A DNA stretch of 64,000 bases, from the NCBI GenBank assembly GCA_000750105.3, contig JPHH03000002.1:62001-126000 (forward strand), given 5' to 3'. Every line of letters starts with the position of its first letter. The stretch's first letter is position 1. The position numbers and the translations under genes were made by a program. Shown piece after piece: positions 10,732 to 22,699 of this stretch. This DNA comes from Tolypocladium sp. Sup5 PDA-1. Its lineage: Eukaryota; Ascomycota; Sordariomycetes; Hypocreales; Ophiocordycipitaceae. A model generated the notes under the pieces. The model searched no databases and was not told the origin of the DNA. It saw only the letters and a program-made list of their open reading frames with translations.

Positions 10732-12060
10732 TTACACGGGAAACTCTACGTCCCTCCCCAGCGCCTTTGCCACCCACGCCCCCAGCGTCTCCCTCACGAT
10801 GTTGTTGCTCGCCCAGCCGCGCGACGGATGCACGCGGTTCGAGAGGTGCACGAAAAAGGTGCTGCTCGCGCGGTCAATCACCATGCTCGTGCCCGTGAAG
10901 CCCGTGTGGCTCGCCGCCAGCGGGTTCGCCATGGGTCCCGCTGTGTAGAACTGGTTCAGCTCGAAGCCCGCGCCGTGGTCCTCGCCCAGCGCCGCCAGGA
11001 AGTTGGTGAAGACGAGGTCCACGGCCGCCCGCGAGAGGATGCGCCTGCCGCCGTAGGTGCCGTTGTTGAGGATCATCTGGCAGAGGCGCGCCGTGTCCGC
11101 CGCCGTCGAGAAGAGGCCCGCGTGTCCCGACACGCCGTCCAGGCCAAAGGCGTTCTCGTCGTGGACCGTCCCGCGCACGGGCTGCGGCCGCTGGGGGACA
11201 TTCGGCCCTTCCACGGCCAGCTGGAACTCCTCCGTGGCCATGTCGCCGTAGAAGCGGAACTTGTCGCTCCCGACGTTGCCGCGGTTGAAGAACGTGCGGC
11301 TCATGCCCAGCTCGGACGTGAACTCGCCGATGGCCTCCTCGAGCTTCTTGCCCCCGACCTTTTCGACGACGAGCATGAGCGTCATGAAGTTAAGGTCCGA
11401 GTAGACGTACTTCGTTCCCGGCGCGTTTTGGAGCGTCTCGTTGAGGATGGCCTTGACCTTGGACTCGTACGTGGGATATACGGGCTCAAACAGCCCTGGC
11501 GATGGATCCGGTGCGAGCCCGCTCGTATGTGTCAATAGCTGCAGCAGCGTGATCTTGCCTTTACTATTGGAAGCAAAATCTGGCAGCCAAGTCGCAACAG
11601 TGCCGTTGAGAGTGAGCAGCTTCCTGTCGATGCACCGCAGCACCGCCACCGTCGTAAACATCTTGGTGAGGCTAGCCATGTCGTAGATGGTATCGACCGT
11701 CGCATCCTCCTGCAGCTCCGGCGCGAGTTTCTTCCCCTCTGTCCCGTCGACGCTGGCCCAGAGGTTGCGCTTCCCAAAGGCGAAGTGGCTGACGATGACG
11801 CCCTTGTGGCCGATGAGGACGGTGCCGCCAGGCTCGATGGGCACGACCTGGTTGTACGAGTGGCTGGTCCAGTTCCTCGTCTCGGTGAAGTGCGTCAAGT
11901 TGGCGACCATGTCCTCGAGCGGCTTTGGCAGCATGCCCACCGACTCGGGCGTGCCGTAGTGAAGGACATCGTCGCATTTCTTTGCGAGGGCCGGGGGCGC
12001 CGTGACCAGGACGGCGATGATGGCAACGCCAATGGATCGACTTAACGTGCCTGTCCTCAT
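10732..12060 (-). CDS. Secreted serine hydrolase, AmiE-like (beta-lactamase fold)
   Basis: Single-exon gene for 442 residues with a signal peptide at about 1-26 ending in ALA. The penicillin-binding/class C beta-lactamase fold is shown by SLTK at 130-133 (S130 nucleophile, K133), YSD at 220-222 and HTG at 385-387 in place of KTG. Three further stretches, VHDENA at 299-304, SGHAGLFSTA at 311-320 and HTGFTGTS at 385-392, are in my recollection typical of the AmiE/YbbE branch, which hydrolyses the MurNAc-L-Ala amide of muropeptides, rather than of true beta-lactamases or fungal esterases. Asn-Xaa-Ser/Thr sites fit secretion. The gene lies directly upstream of the NagZ-like gene on the same strand, mirroring the neighbouring amiE and nagZ genes of Bacillus subtilis. 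The fold is secure; the substrate is inferred from motifs and context. An esterase or a D-aminopeptidase is the alternative. Confidence 0.86.
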   Translation of the reverse strand: MRTGTLSRSIGVAIIAVLVTAPPALAKKCDDVLHYGTPESVGMLPKPLEDMVANLTHFTETRNWTSHSYNQVVPIEPGGTVLIGHKGVIVSHFAFGKRNLWASVDGTEGKKLAPELQEDATVDTIYDMASLTKMFTTVAVLRCIDRKLLTLNGTVATWLPDFASNSKGKITLLQLLTHTSGLAPDPSPGLFEPVYPTYESKVKAILNETLQNAPGTKYVYSDLNFMTLMLVVEKVGGKKLEEAIGEFTSELGMSRTFFNRGNVGSDKFRFYGDMATEEFQLAVEGPNVPQRPQPVRGTVHDENAFGLDGVSGHAGLFSTAADTARLCQMILNNGTYGGRRILSRAAVDLVFTNFLAALGEDHGAGFELNQFYTAGPMANPLAASHTGFTGTSMVIDRASSTFFVHLSNRVHPSRGWASNNIVRETLGAWVAKALGRDVEFPV

Positions 12061-12110
12061 GATTCCTTTCCCTCTTACTTACAAAGACCATTGAGGATGG
12101 TAAAAGGAAT

Positions 12111-12116
12111 TTTATA
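12111..12116 (-). promoter_or_regulatory. Candidate TATA box of the serine hydrolase gene
   Basis: TATAAA on the minus strand lies about 50 bases upstream of ATG 12060, in a locally AT-rich stretch (12105-12135). The position is plausible but nothing else supports it. Confidence 0.3.
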
Positions 12117-15100
12117 AAAATAAAAATAAAAGAATGAAGAAGCCGGAAACATATCTAGGATATATCTCCCCTGCATGATCGGCATCCAGCCCCAGGGCTA
12201 AGACGTGTAAGCAGGATAGCTTCATCCAGGATGACGACGGCACCCTGCTGGTTACATTTCCCCCCCACGCCAGGAACTCGCCGGCGGTTCGCCTAAATTT
12301 AGGAATCGCGGTTCCGAGAATTGCGGTTGCTTGCTCGTTCCCAACGAGGATTTACACCGTTGCACCTCTCCAAATTATACTAGGATACTGACCAGAAAAG
12401 GCCGCTTGAATCCATTCATTCCCTGGGTATTCTGTAATCACGGGTACAGCTTACCTCAACACCCAATTTTAGGGAGATCAATCGAAGATGCCGCTGTTCC
12501 CAGTGAGGCACAGCGAATCCAAAGTTTTATACACACGAAAAGGGACAAAGTGCAAAGGCGCGCATGCACTACTCGATGCGGCACAAGCAACATCACCCTC
12601 TACATAAACATAGAAACAAACCAGTACTCAAGCCTGGCCAGGATGTGCTCATCAAATTTCTGGTTTACATCGCATCGACAGAGCCTCCGAATCAGTTCTT
12701 TCGATTGCATGACACTATGTGAGCGGCGTGATTGGACGGATGGTTGCTGGGCAATCGGATCTTCAATCTTGGTGTCTACCTTGGCCAACTTGAGGCAATG
12801 AATGTGGTTGAGAAATGTATGTTGGGATGCCATAAGCTCGAGTACGGGGCGTGTACTGGAGAGAATACGCAAGGACAGTTCAGGCTGAATAGAGCAGGCA
12901 TCCTGGCTAGAAGGGACGATGATACGTTGCTTCAAAGAGCACTCGGGTTCCCTGTCTTCTGAATCAATGTTCAAGCATCTTCACGAGGAATCCGCGGCCG
13001 CGGTTTTCGGCTCGGCGGGCTCCGGTAAGCGGCGTGCCGACCAACCCGCTTCTACGGACGTTATTTCCCCGGGTCCAGGCCCGAAACGGCAGCCAGGAAG
13101 CAATTGGGCATGGGTCAGCTTCGGCTGAGCGCCAACAATCTTCAATATCCAGCCAAGGGAGCTGACGTTTGCTGCTATTACCAGCGGTGGACTCCGTTGA
13201 GATTCGATATCGGGGACTAACAGTCGAACGGGGCGTCAAAGGCTCCCAGGCACGCTCTGAAGATGAACAGCCCGTGCTAGTCTGCTGTGGATGGCCACGA
13301 CGCTATTGAACACATGCAGGCGGACCAATGCGTTATTGCTAACGTTGCTGGTAATTCCCAGACCACGTGCGAAGGAAAGGACATATCGTGTTCAATTTAC
13401 CATGTCCACTTCCAAGTGTGTCTTTACAGAGACACCATGGTGTAAGTGGAAAGCTCCAAGGTAGAAACTCCAGCCCACAACCAGAGAGCTTGCCATGAAA
13501 TAAGACTGCACGGGTGGAAAGAGAGTATGGGTCTAGCGAAGAGACACTTTAATAACAATGGGAGAGGAAGGAAAACGGAAAACGTCTTCTGGTGGCTGCA
13601 GGGCATCGCCCTACAATTACGGATAGTTCGACGACAAAATTTCGGCGTCCACGCTCAGTGTGCTGTGCCACTACTTTGCAGTGGCACATGAGGCATTGCT
13701 TTGCTGTAAAAGGGAAATAGGTTTTGTTACCAGGAGTAATTCTCAATACTATACACCGATGTACAATTTGCACAATTGGGTTGCTGAGAGAGCGTGCTTG
13801 GGGTTGCAGCTCGGTGGCTACCCTATACCCAGCCGCGGTCGAACAAGTCGTCTCATAGCAGGAATACATAGGAAGCGCCTCCATACCACCGAATCCACGA
13901 TTAATCACGAGGATGTTACTGACCTCCAACTTTGACTTACGAGATGGTAAGTGGCCAAGTCCCCGACGATGTCTGTATCGTATGGGCCGTGAGTTGGAAA
14001 TTTCTTTTTGAAAACGTTCAGTACAGAGACTTATCGTGCAGTCGAGGATCGACAAGCCTTGCCTTCAAAACATTCGAGAGGTCGGTGACGAGCTTTGAGA
14101 GAATACAAAGGGGCATTCTGTACAAGCCGTACGAAAACTACTGTATTGGACAGACAAGCATTGGCGTACACTGTGATGATCTGATTCTGGACCCCTGAAT
14201 CAACGAAGAGACCAGGAATAAACGTACGGTGGACTATAACTTGCGACCTATGGGACTTTTGATGTGATGGAAACATGGAAACGCCTTTCTGTTCACGTAT
14301 TGTGACAAGTCATCCTCCAATTGCGCCGCAGAAATTCATCAAACTGCCTGGTCCTGCCAGACGGTCGCCAAGCCTGAAGCTCTGTTATCCTCGATGGTGG
14401 CACTTTACCCACACCTTTGATGGCACGTCTTGGGAAACCAGTAACCCACGGCTCCAATGTTCACCAACACGTTCCGATCTGCCCAAGCTGCCGACTTGCC
14501 ACAACGAGCCCAGCTGATGTTGCGGTTCGCCTTCCCGACAGCACGCCGCGACATGATGTCATCAGTCCGGCTCTGCGCAACGCACAAGTCGCGCGGGCAG
14601 TGACGACGCCGACAAAGTTGACTTTGTATAATAAGAGGGTAATGGTGGATTAGAACTATCTGTCAGATCTTATTCACCTTGGACGAAGCCGTGTCCACGC
14701 GTCCCTGTGGCTATGCAAACGTTGGGACTCTCATAAACTTTGAACACTTACTCGACGTTTGCGCAGCCAGGCCATCAAAGCTATTAATGGAATCACCCAT
14801 GGGGTTTAAGCGCGGCCCCCGTGTTCCCGGGAAGCACCCGTGTGGAATCACTGCCACAGCAGTTTGTCCCAGCCAGACGGCGAGGCCGCTAGGGGGATCG
14901 TCGTGGCCGTCATGGGTGAACCGTTCAGCCACACGGGCCGGTAGATGCAACTAGCGACTCCCAATGGACTGCCGGATCGGATTCGCGAGCGATGAGTGTC
15001 ACAGAATGGCCCAGACTGGGGATACGTAGACGACTTCAGAAAGCAACCCTAGTACTTAGGCGATGCCAGAGTGCTATCCGCGATGAGCGCCAGGGTGATC

Positions 15101-18100
15101 GGGTAAGTGCACAGTCTCTCGATGTCCAAGGGGCCATCGCGGTCTTGGCCTGCCGAATCGGGCAGCATTGTTTGAGTTATGTGCTGGCAAGCCTATGTAG
15201 CTCGCCTTTGTTGGACGATGCCAGGGTCTCGGCGACTTTGTCGGGAGTCCAAGGACCTGTCTCTCATCGCCATGGAACGAACAGCTCCTCAACTGCGCCC
15301 TAGCCACGCTTCCAGTGGCAACCGGCAACGCATTGTTTCCAGCTGTGCGGTCCTCCGGGAATGCAGCCTCTCTGCAAGTAGGAGCCTTTAGTTGCACGGG
15401 AACCTGCGTACATTGTCCTGGCCTCTGTCAGGTTAGTGTGCCACCGGTAAGTCTCACGTCTCGTCGGAAACCCACGACATTTTGTCACATATCTGTATGA
15501 CTTGCTTGGTGGGTACGGAGTACAAACCGTTGCAACCACAGAATGGCGCAAGCCGTCGCAGCAGATCAAGCCAGATCTTGATGGCGATGGATGATCGGCA
15601 ACGTGGGCAAACTATTCTTGTCCGTCTTGCCGCCGTCGTCCGCGATCAGACTGCGGGGAGAGGCAACATGTACTTAGGAACCTTGTCCAGCTGTCGACGA
15701 TCACAGACCAACACATTCACCATGAGCGATCTCTGCTGTTCACATGGTGGCGATCAGCAACACTAACAGCAAAACAGGATATTCAGGCACGTGTCTCAAG
15801 AAGTTCTGGCTTCCCACGAGGACGGGGCACCGTCGACGTGGTCCAGGCCTGGCAGCGGCGCAAGCTTGACGCGACAATGACCTCAGTGGCGTCGGCTCAC
15901 GCTAATCCCCCCGGACGAGCCGAGGACTCCATCTTGACAAGAGGCCGGCCCTGGTCCCCGTCAGTTAGTGAGCGGTCAGACCCGATGATTCTCGACGGAC
16001 CAGTCGGGCCGCAACGGAGGGAGACACGGCCGTGAATTGATGCACGCTGCTGAAGAGTGAAAGAATGATCACGACCGTCCTCGGCGTCGAACGTGAGGCC
16101 TTTGGTTTCGTGCGGTCTCGGCCGTGGTTCGGCCGTCCCGGATGCCGGAGGGTCGGCCCGGGCGAGGAGGGCGAAAACATCTCTCGAGCAGAAATGCCAA
16201 TGCCGTGAGGGATGCCGAGCTTCCTCCTCCAGATTCTTGAACACAAGGATGAGGCGTGCGCGTACAGCATGCAAGGCGTGCTCCTTTGCCCTGGCACGTC
16301 CGCCAGCAAACGGCGTTGTACAAATAGGGCACAGCCAGCCGGCCGGCCGTGGGAAGGCACGGCAGGCAGGGCAAACGGATTGCTGTTCTGAAACATTGGC
16401 AATGCACTGGGCTGCAGAGGCAGGGATTAATTCATGATGCCTCAAGTTGCTGCGAGTGTGAGGTCCTGCGCCCCGTTGACAGGCGGCATGCACGCAACTG
16501 ATTCGAGGACGCGGCCCATGGCGGCAAATACTTCGTACAGGAATACATGTTGTACATACGTGACCAGGGGTCAATTAAAAGCCGTCAAAACGAGGCGGTG
16601 GTGGTGATGGTTGGTGGCGGCATGTGCATCTGATGGCTGCTGTGGCACCAGCAGCATTCAACAGAAGGGGGAGGTGAATTGAATTGTCTGACGGGGCTTG
16701 TATGACTGCATCCGGCAACTACCTACCTACCGAGTTCGGCATGAGTGCTGGAGAGACACGCACAAGACACAGCACAAACACAAACACAAGGCGGTGCGAG
16801 AACAATGGCCCCGCTGCGTGTCTCGCACGCTCTTCTGCTCGTCCGTGAGACAAATCTGCGAGACAAATCCGCGAGACACTTGCACGCAGAGATCCGAGGA
16901 AGCGAAAACGGCTCGCCCGGATGAAGCGGCCCCGTATACTACTGCAGCGGGAGAGGAGGAAGCTCGGCATCTGTGCCACTGTACTGTAGGCCGTCTGTAG
17001 GTGACAGCACAGCGGGTACTTCGGCAATTGCGAAGCTGCAGCAGCAGAGGCTTGCAACCCGAAGTCTAGGCCCAGAGCGAAGGGAGCGAGCCCGGGTTAA
17101 TAGGTTGCCGCGATTGCAAATGGCCTCCGTGATTGGGGCCGTCCGTGACGTGGGCAGATCTGGCGATTCATGGCACTGGGCTGTGGGGAGCCTCCGGCCT
17201 TCTCCACCCTCGGGCTTGGGCGAGCAGGGATTCCATCCGGAGTTTGTGGCTTTCACGACATCATCCTCCCAGCGCCGATCCTGGGCGTTTGGCAACTTGG
17301 CGGGCGCCGGTACGCAGCCGGGCGAGGCCAGGAGGGACGGGCGAGGACGAGGACCCAGCCCAACGGCCGTCCCGTCGACAGAGTTTCCATGGTCAGCCGT
17401 ATCATTCCCGTGCCTGGCAGCTTCAGCAGAGCAGTGCCTAGGCAGTGGCCTCTTGCGTCTCGTCAGCCCCAGCGGCTCGGAGAATAAACGGCATCTCCGC
17501 CAATGGAGCAATCGAGGCCCTCCGTGGCCGTCATGATCCGTCCCAGCCGGGTGCCCGTGATTCCATGGGACCGGGAAGCCCAGGGCCGAGAGATGGCTTT
17601 TTCGGCGTCGTAATCACGGTTGCAAGAATGTGCGGGCTCGCGGCAGACGGGAAAGACCAATCCTGTTGTGAATGCATCGCCTGTCCTCCGTACGGATATG
17701 TAGGATGCAGCAGTCAGTGGTGACGCGCGATGAATTACGTAGTTGGACGCCAACCCGCACTACGGAATCATGCGCCAGCCAGCCCATCTTGCCCTCCATA
17801 TAATTATCCCTGCCGCCCGCCCGCCGCCGCTGCACGCCCGCTCCGTGGCGTCAGACACCAAAGCCTGCTCAGAGCTGGGAGAGCGTATTATTAGCTGGGC
17901 AATCCTACTCGCTGGTTTCCATCTGAGCAAAGCGCCGAGGGGGCTTGTGGACGCGAAAGCCAAAAGCCGGCGGGTCGAGACATCCCATCCCGCAACCTTC
18001 ATCCACTCAACTCGCTCCCTGGGCTTCCCGAGGTGCGGCAGCAGGAAGAAAAAAAGAGAGAGACAATCGAAACAGGAGCCGGCCCTAAACTACCTTCCAA

Positions 18101-18390
18101 TTACTTTTTGGCGGAGGGGGGAAGCTGAACGTTAGCTTTTTTCCCTGTCTCACCTTGCCTGCGCCTGTCCGTCTGCGTCGGCCGGTTGGAAACGTCGGCC
18201 CTGCTCCGTCACCTCTCGACTCTTTTGTTTTGCATGACACGAAGCGGCGCCAACGCCTGATCACTGCGAGGAGCCTAGGCGTCCCAGGGATCGTCCTCTT
18301 GCTGCTTGCTCGGCAGCCACAGTATCCGTAAGGTACGTTCTTTTCCCTTCAGTTCTTGGCCTGTCGGTTTCTGTCCCCTTGCTCGCTTTC

Positions 18391-18441
18391 ACCACCAACA
18401 CCAACACCAACACCATCAACAACACCAACAACAACACACAG
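18391..18441. repeat. CAA/CAC-rich low-complexity tract
   Basis: Imperfect CACCAA, CATCAA and CAACAA units form a purine/C tract in the presumed 5' leader of the arrestin gene. Confidence 0.7.
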
Positions 18442-18986
18442 ACAATAGGACGGGAGCGCCTTGTCACCCGTACTCTGGCCACCTCGCCTTATTCTCCTTC
18501 CTCGTTCCCACTGCCTTGGCCGGGCCTGACGTACTCCCTTGCGAGGACGTCGTCATCCCAGGCCCAGTCCTTTACGACCCCCAATCCCTGTCCCATATTA
18601 CTATCCTCTATCCTCACCGTCTCGCGTCGCGCCCTTCTCGTCCCTTCCATGTCCTAGCTGTTGCTTCGACAACAGCATTTCCATCGCTGCCCAATTCACC
18701 ACCGTCGCCCGCGGCTTCAGGCTGTGTTTGCTCGACGGCGCGGCCTCGCCGGTGCCCGACAGCGACACTCCAGCTGCTCGCATCGGTCCATCTCATGCGA
18801 TTGCGCGCGCTTGGACATCGCCTTCGATTCACCACCCCTGCCTGAAGCAAAGCAATGCGTCCGTTCGTTTTAAGACAAACACCGCGAACCTCCTGCGCAT
18901 TTCTTGCCCTTCTGCACAGCACTCTTGATTGACCACTGCCCTCTTGCGGTCGTCAACTCACCCCAGACCCAGACGTTAACACCACG

Positions 18987-21900
18987 ATGCCAGCGTCGCG
19001 ACAGGACCGCCCACGCAACGGCAACTGGATCATCGCCAACAGCGGCAACATCTTCTACCGCGCCGAGAGCACCGTCGACCGGTCCGCCGCCGCCTCGCCG
19101 TCGCCGCGCTTCCCGACGCCGCTGATCGGGCCCCGGCGCACGAGGCCGCACGCCATCCACATCATCACGTACCCGCCGGGCTACGTGCCGCACGAGCTGC
19201 GGCCCAAGCCCAGATCCAAGACGCAGTTGCTCAAGGCGCGCACCAACGAGCGGGCCGCGAAGCTTCGCCGCATCGTCGCCGTTGCCGCAACCGCCAACGG
19301 CTCTGGCGATAGCGTCACTGCCGCAGGCTCCGCAGCCAACGGCAGCAACGGTTGTAACGGCAGCAGCAGCAGCAGCAGCGGCACCAACAACAACAACGAC
19401 AACAACAACAACGACAACAACAACGATCAACCGGCCGCGCCCATCCGCCCCCTCGTGCTGGGCAAGCTGCTCCAGTCCTTTTCAGGCCGCTCGCTGTCCT
19501 CGTCGTCGGCCGAGCCCTCGCGAAGAAATACAGGCACAGGTGCCGCCACGGGAACAGGGATCCAGGACCCCCCGGCCTATGACGACCACGTCCGATCAGA
19601 TCCAGCGAACCAGACCCCAGTGAACCAACCGCCACAACTACAGCGCCGAAATCACCGCCCACAGCAGCCCAGTTCCGACTCCATCGCCAACACCTCCTCC
19701 AGTAACTCTACCACAATGGCGGCCACGACGCACGCCAGACGCCCCTCGTCGGCGTACCACCTCGCTAGCAACCGCAATAGCATCATGTCGGTCCGCTCCG
19801 CCAAGTCGGCCGTCAGCTCGCTCGTCACCGAGCTGCCTAAGCCCGTCGCCTCGGGCAGCGGCGTCTCCTGCTCCATCCTCCTCGCCGAGCCCAACATCTT
19901 CCTCTCCGGCTTCGACCACGACGGCCACGCCCAGCGCGACGGCCAGAGCGGTACCTCCCTGCTGCGCGGCCGCCTGCAGATCAACGTTAGCAAGAACGTC
20001 AAGATCAAGGCCATCCAGCTCAAGCTGATAGGCCGCGCCCGCACCGAGTGGCCCGAGGGCATCCCTCCGCTCAAGCAGGACATGTTCGAGGAGGAGAGCC
20101 TGCGGACTCAGGTCCTGACCTTCTTCAACGCCATGAACGACGGCTGGGAGACCGAGTACGGGAACCAGTGTACCTACCAGCTGAAGACGGGCTCCGCCAA
20201 CTCGAGCACCACCAACCTGACGGCCCTGCCGGCCCGAGTCGGCAACCTGGTCCCTTCGGCATCGCAGAGGAGCGGGCTGACGGCCAAGGAGCTCAAGCGA
20301 CTCTCCTTGCAGAGCGCCCAGTCGCGCAGCTTCGGCAAGGGCGACTATGGCGTCGTCACCACCACCCAGGCCAAGGGCTTCAAGGTCTTCTACCCCGGCG
20401 CCTACGACTACTCCTTTGAGCTCCCCATCGACCACCACCAGCTGGAGACGACAAAGCTGCAGTACGGCTCTGTGAGATGGGAGCTCCATGCGACCGTAGA
20501 TCGCGCCGGCGCCTTCAAGCCCAACCTCCACGGCATGAAGGAGGTGTCCATTGTGCGGCTGCCGGACCAGATGTCGCTCGAGACGACGGAGCCCATCTCC
20601 ATCAGCCGGCAGTGGGAGGACCAATTACACTACGACATCATCATCTCGGGCAAGAGCTTCCCCATTGGCTCCAAGATACCCATTGCCTTCAAGCTCACCC
20701 CCCTAGCCAAGGTCCAAGTCCACAAGCTCAAGGTGTACGTGACCGAGTCCATTGAGTACTGGACCAACGACAAGCGCGTCACCAGGAAAGACCCGGGGCG
20801 CAAGATTCTTCTGCTCGAAAAGGCCGCCGGCAAGCCCCTGGACTCCAATTGGGCCTCGTCAGAAATCAACACGGTCCGTGGCGGCGAGCCCAGCGCACGA
20901 GAGCGGCGCGATGCCCGGGAGATTGCTCTACGGAGACGTTGCGTCGAGGCCTCGCGAGCGCAGAGACCACCCGAGCCGTTACCGGACCCGACCGCGAATC
21001 TCCTCGGCGACCTCGACTTGGGTCTCGAGAGCATGGTGGGATCCACAGAGATCGAGGCCAATGTGCAGATCCCGACTTGCGAGATGATGGCCAAGAACAA
21101 GGAATTGAGGCTGCATCCAGACTGTAGCTGGAAGAATGTCAACGTCTACCATTGGATCAAGGTGTGTTTCGGTTGCACTCCCGTGCAGCGCAGGCCGTCG
21201 TGACTGACCAAATTTGCGCAGATTGTCATGCGGATCAGTCGTCTGGACCCCGATGATCCCTCGGGAACCAAGCGACGACACTTTGAGATCAGCATCGACT
21301 CTCCTTTTACAGTCCTCAACTGCCGAGCCACGCAGGCCAATACCAACCTGCCCGCATATTCTGGCCCGACAAGCCACCCGACACCGTACCAGTCAACGTG
21401 CGGCTGCCCGGATGCCACCTCAGTTGCTACCGACATTTCTCCAAACTCGTCCACGGGGACGCTTACTGGCGCCGACATGGTCAACGATGTTCTGCCTGCT
21501 CCTCCGCAGGCTGCGCACTTGCATGACTCGGCGAACGAGTCGCACATCCCGACACGTGCGTCGGCATATGGGCATGGTATTCAGGGAGAGCGAGAGCCTC
21601 GGCCGATGCACCTGATGCGAGTCCCGAGCTTCAACCCCCCAGCCTTTGACGACGATGTAGCGCCGCCACCGGCCATTGTCGTTGAGAATACAGACGCAAG
21701 GGAGATGCTAGTCGCCACGCCACCCCCACAGTACGACGCCGTGGTAGGAACACCCAGCGTCGACGGGTTGGCGGACTACTTTGCGCGCCTCGCCGACTAC
21801 GGATACCACGATGACGATTCGGGCTCGGATACTGAGGATCATCCGCCGAGGATCTTGGACCGGACCGGACGGGTTAACGTATCCCACCCGAGGACGCCCG

Positions 21901-22013
21901 GTGGACGGATGCCCAGTAGGAGCATGGAGGTTCCCCGTCCACCGCTGAGCCTCAACCTCGAGAGCCTACCAACCCGAGGCAATGGGGCCACGACGCCAGG
22001 CGCGGCGAGATAG
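18987..22013 (+). CDS. Alpha-arrestin (ART family) with two PPxY motifs
   Basis: Adaptor of the arrestin-related trafficking type, which links membrane proteins to a Rsp5/Nedd4 ubiquitin ligase for endocytosis. Exons are 18987-21161 and 21222-22013, joined in phase 0 across a 60-nt GT-AG intron that contains an in-frame stop, for 988 residues. After a basic N-terminal region and an Asn/Ser-rich stretch near residues 115-150, the arrestin N lobe starts near 294 (SCSILLAEPNIFLSG) and includes ARTEWPEGIPP; the C lobe starts near 540 (WEDQLHYDIIISGKSFPIG) and includes KLKVYVTESIEYW. WW-domain ligands are PPAY near residue 195 and PPQY near 893, one on each side of the arrestin fold. The C-terminal tail is Pro/Asp-rich and probably disordered. 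It could be a Rod1/CreD-like or an Aly-like member; I cannot assign the subfamily. Confidence 0.85.
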
Positions 22014-22699
22014 AGTTCGGCTGCTGCAGGCTCACCACGAGAGTCTGGGCCTTGCGCCCAGATCATTGGCGTGGATTCCATGACTATTTTCCTTTGTTTT
22101 TAACTCATGAGTTGAGGGACGTGTAACGAATGAAGCATTGGGCACGCAAGGCGTTGTTGTTTCTTCAGTTGAATGATCACATGGGGATTCAAAACGGTGC
22201 GGCGTTGGGAAGCGGCTTGGGTTTGGATACCCGGTGGGAGGACTGCGTGGCTTATCAGTTGCGGTTGGGTTGCGTAGGAGCTGTGCTCCAGGCGCGTGTA
22301 TATCCTTAAGGGGCATCCATAGCTGGTATTGGCAGTATATATTATCATCACATCGACGTGTATATCTCTTCCAGATTGGTATAGTAGTACTCATAAGCAA
22401 TAGCTAGAAATGAGACATGGTACCACGTACATAGTACCTACGCAGTACTCCGTAGGTGAAGCAACCCCAGTGTCACAGTGGGCTGAGCAAGTGCCGCACA
22501 GAGGTCTGTCCCGACTCCCTAGCCGCAACCCGACCCGGCGGGACGGTAACACGGCCCCACATTTGCTCCGGCACGGTCCGCAGACGCCGGAAGCGTTTTT
22601 AAACGAGTACATAGAACTGCAAGTATCCGTGACTTGAAACAGCAGAAATGAAGCATTGAGCGGCGAATACCTTACTAAATCCCTACATGTCTGCCGCTC
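22014..22699. other. Intergenic after the arrestin gene
   Basis: No coding region is supported. It should hold the arrestin 3' untranslated region. A TACTCCGTA word lies at 22446-22454. Confidence 0.55.

Larger units (their letters stand above)
12061..18986. other. 6.9-kb interval without a supportable gene
   Basis: Open frames here reach only about 225 codons, are rich in Cys/Arg/His, overlap on both strands and match no family I recognise. The part from about 12.3 to 15.6 kb is visibly richer in A+T than the flanking coding DNA. From 18.1 kb to 18.98 kb the plus strand is pyrimidine- and CAA/CAC-rich, consistent with promoter and 5' leader of the arrestin gene. One GTACGGAGTAC word lies at 15513-15523. 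I see no terminal inverted repeats or transposase remains. Confidence 0.5.

Noticed and set aside
10732..12060. True beta-lactamase conferring drug resistance
   Set aside because: The SLTK/YSD/HTG pattern with VHDENA and HTGFTGTS points to AmiE-like hydrolases; nothing specific to antibiotic-hydrolysing enzymes is seen.
15897..16574. Minus-strand frame of 225 codons with CPAC and CPIC spaced like a zinc ribbon
   Set aside because: The rest of the frame has random composition, several frames overlap, and only one Cys pair set is seen; likely chance in Cys-rich GC DNA.
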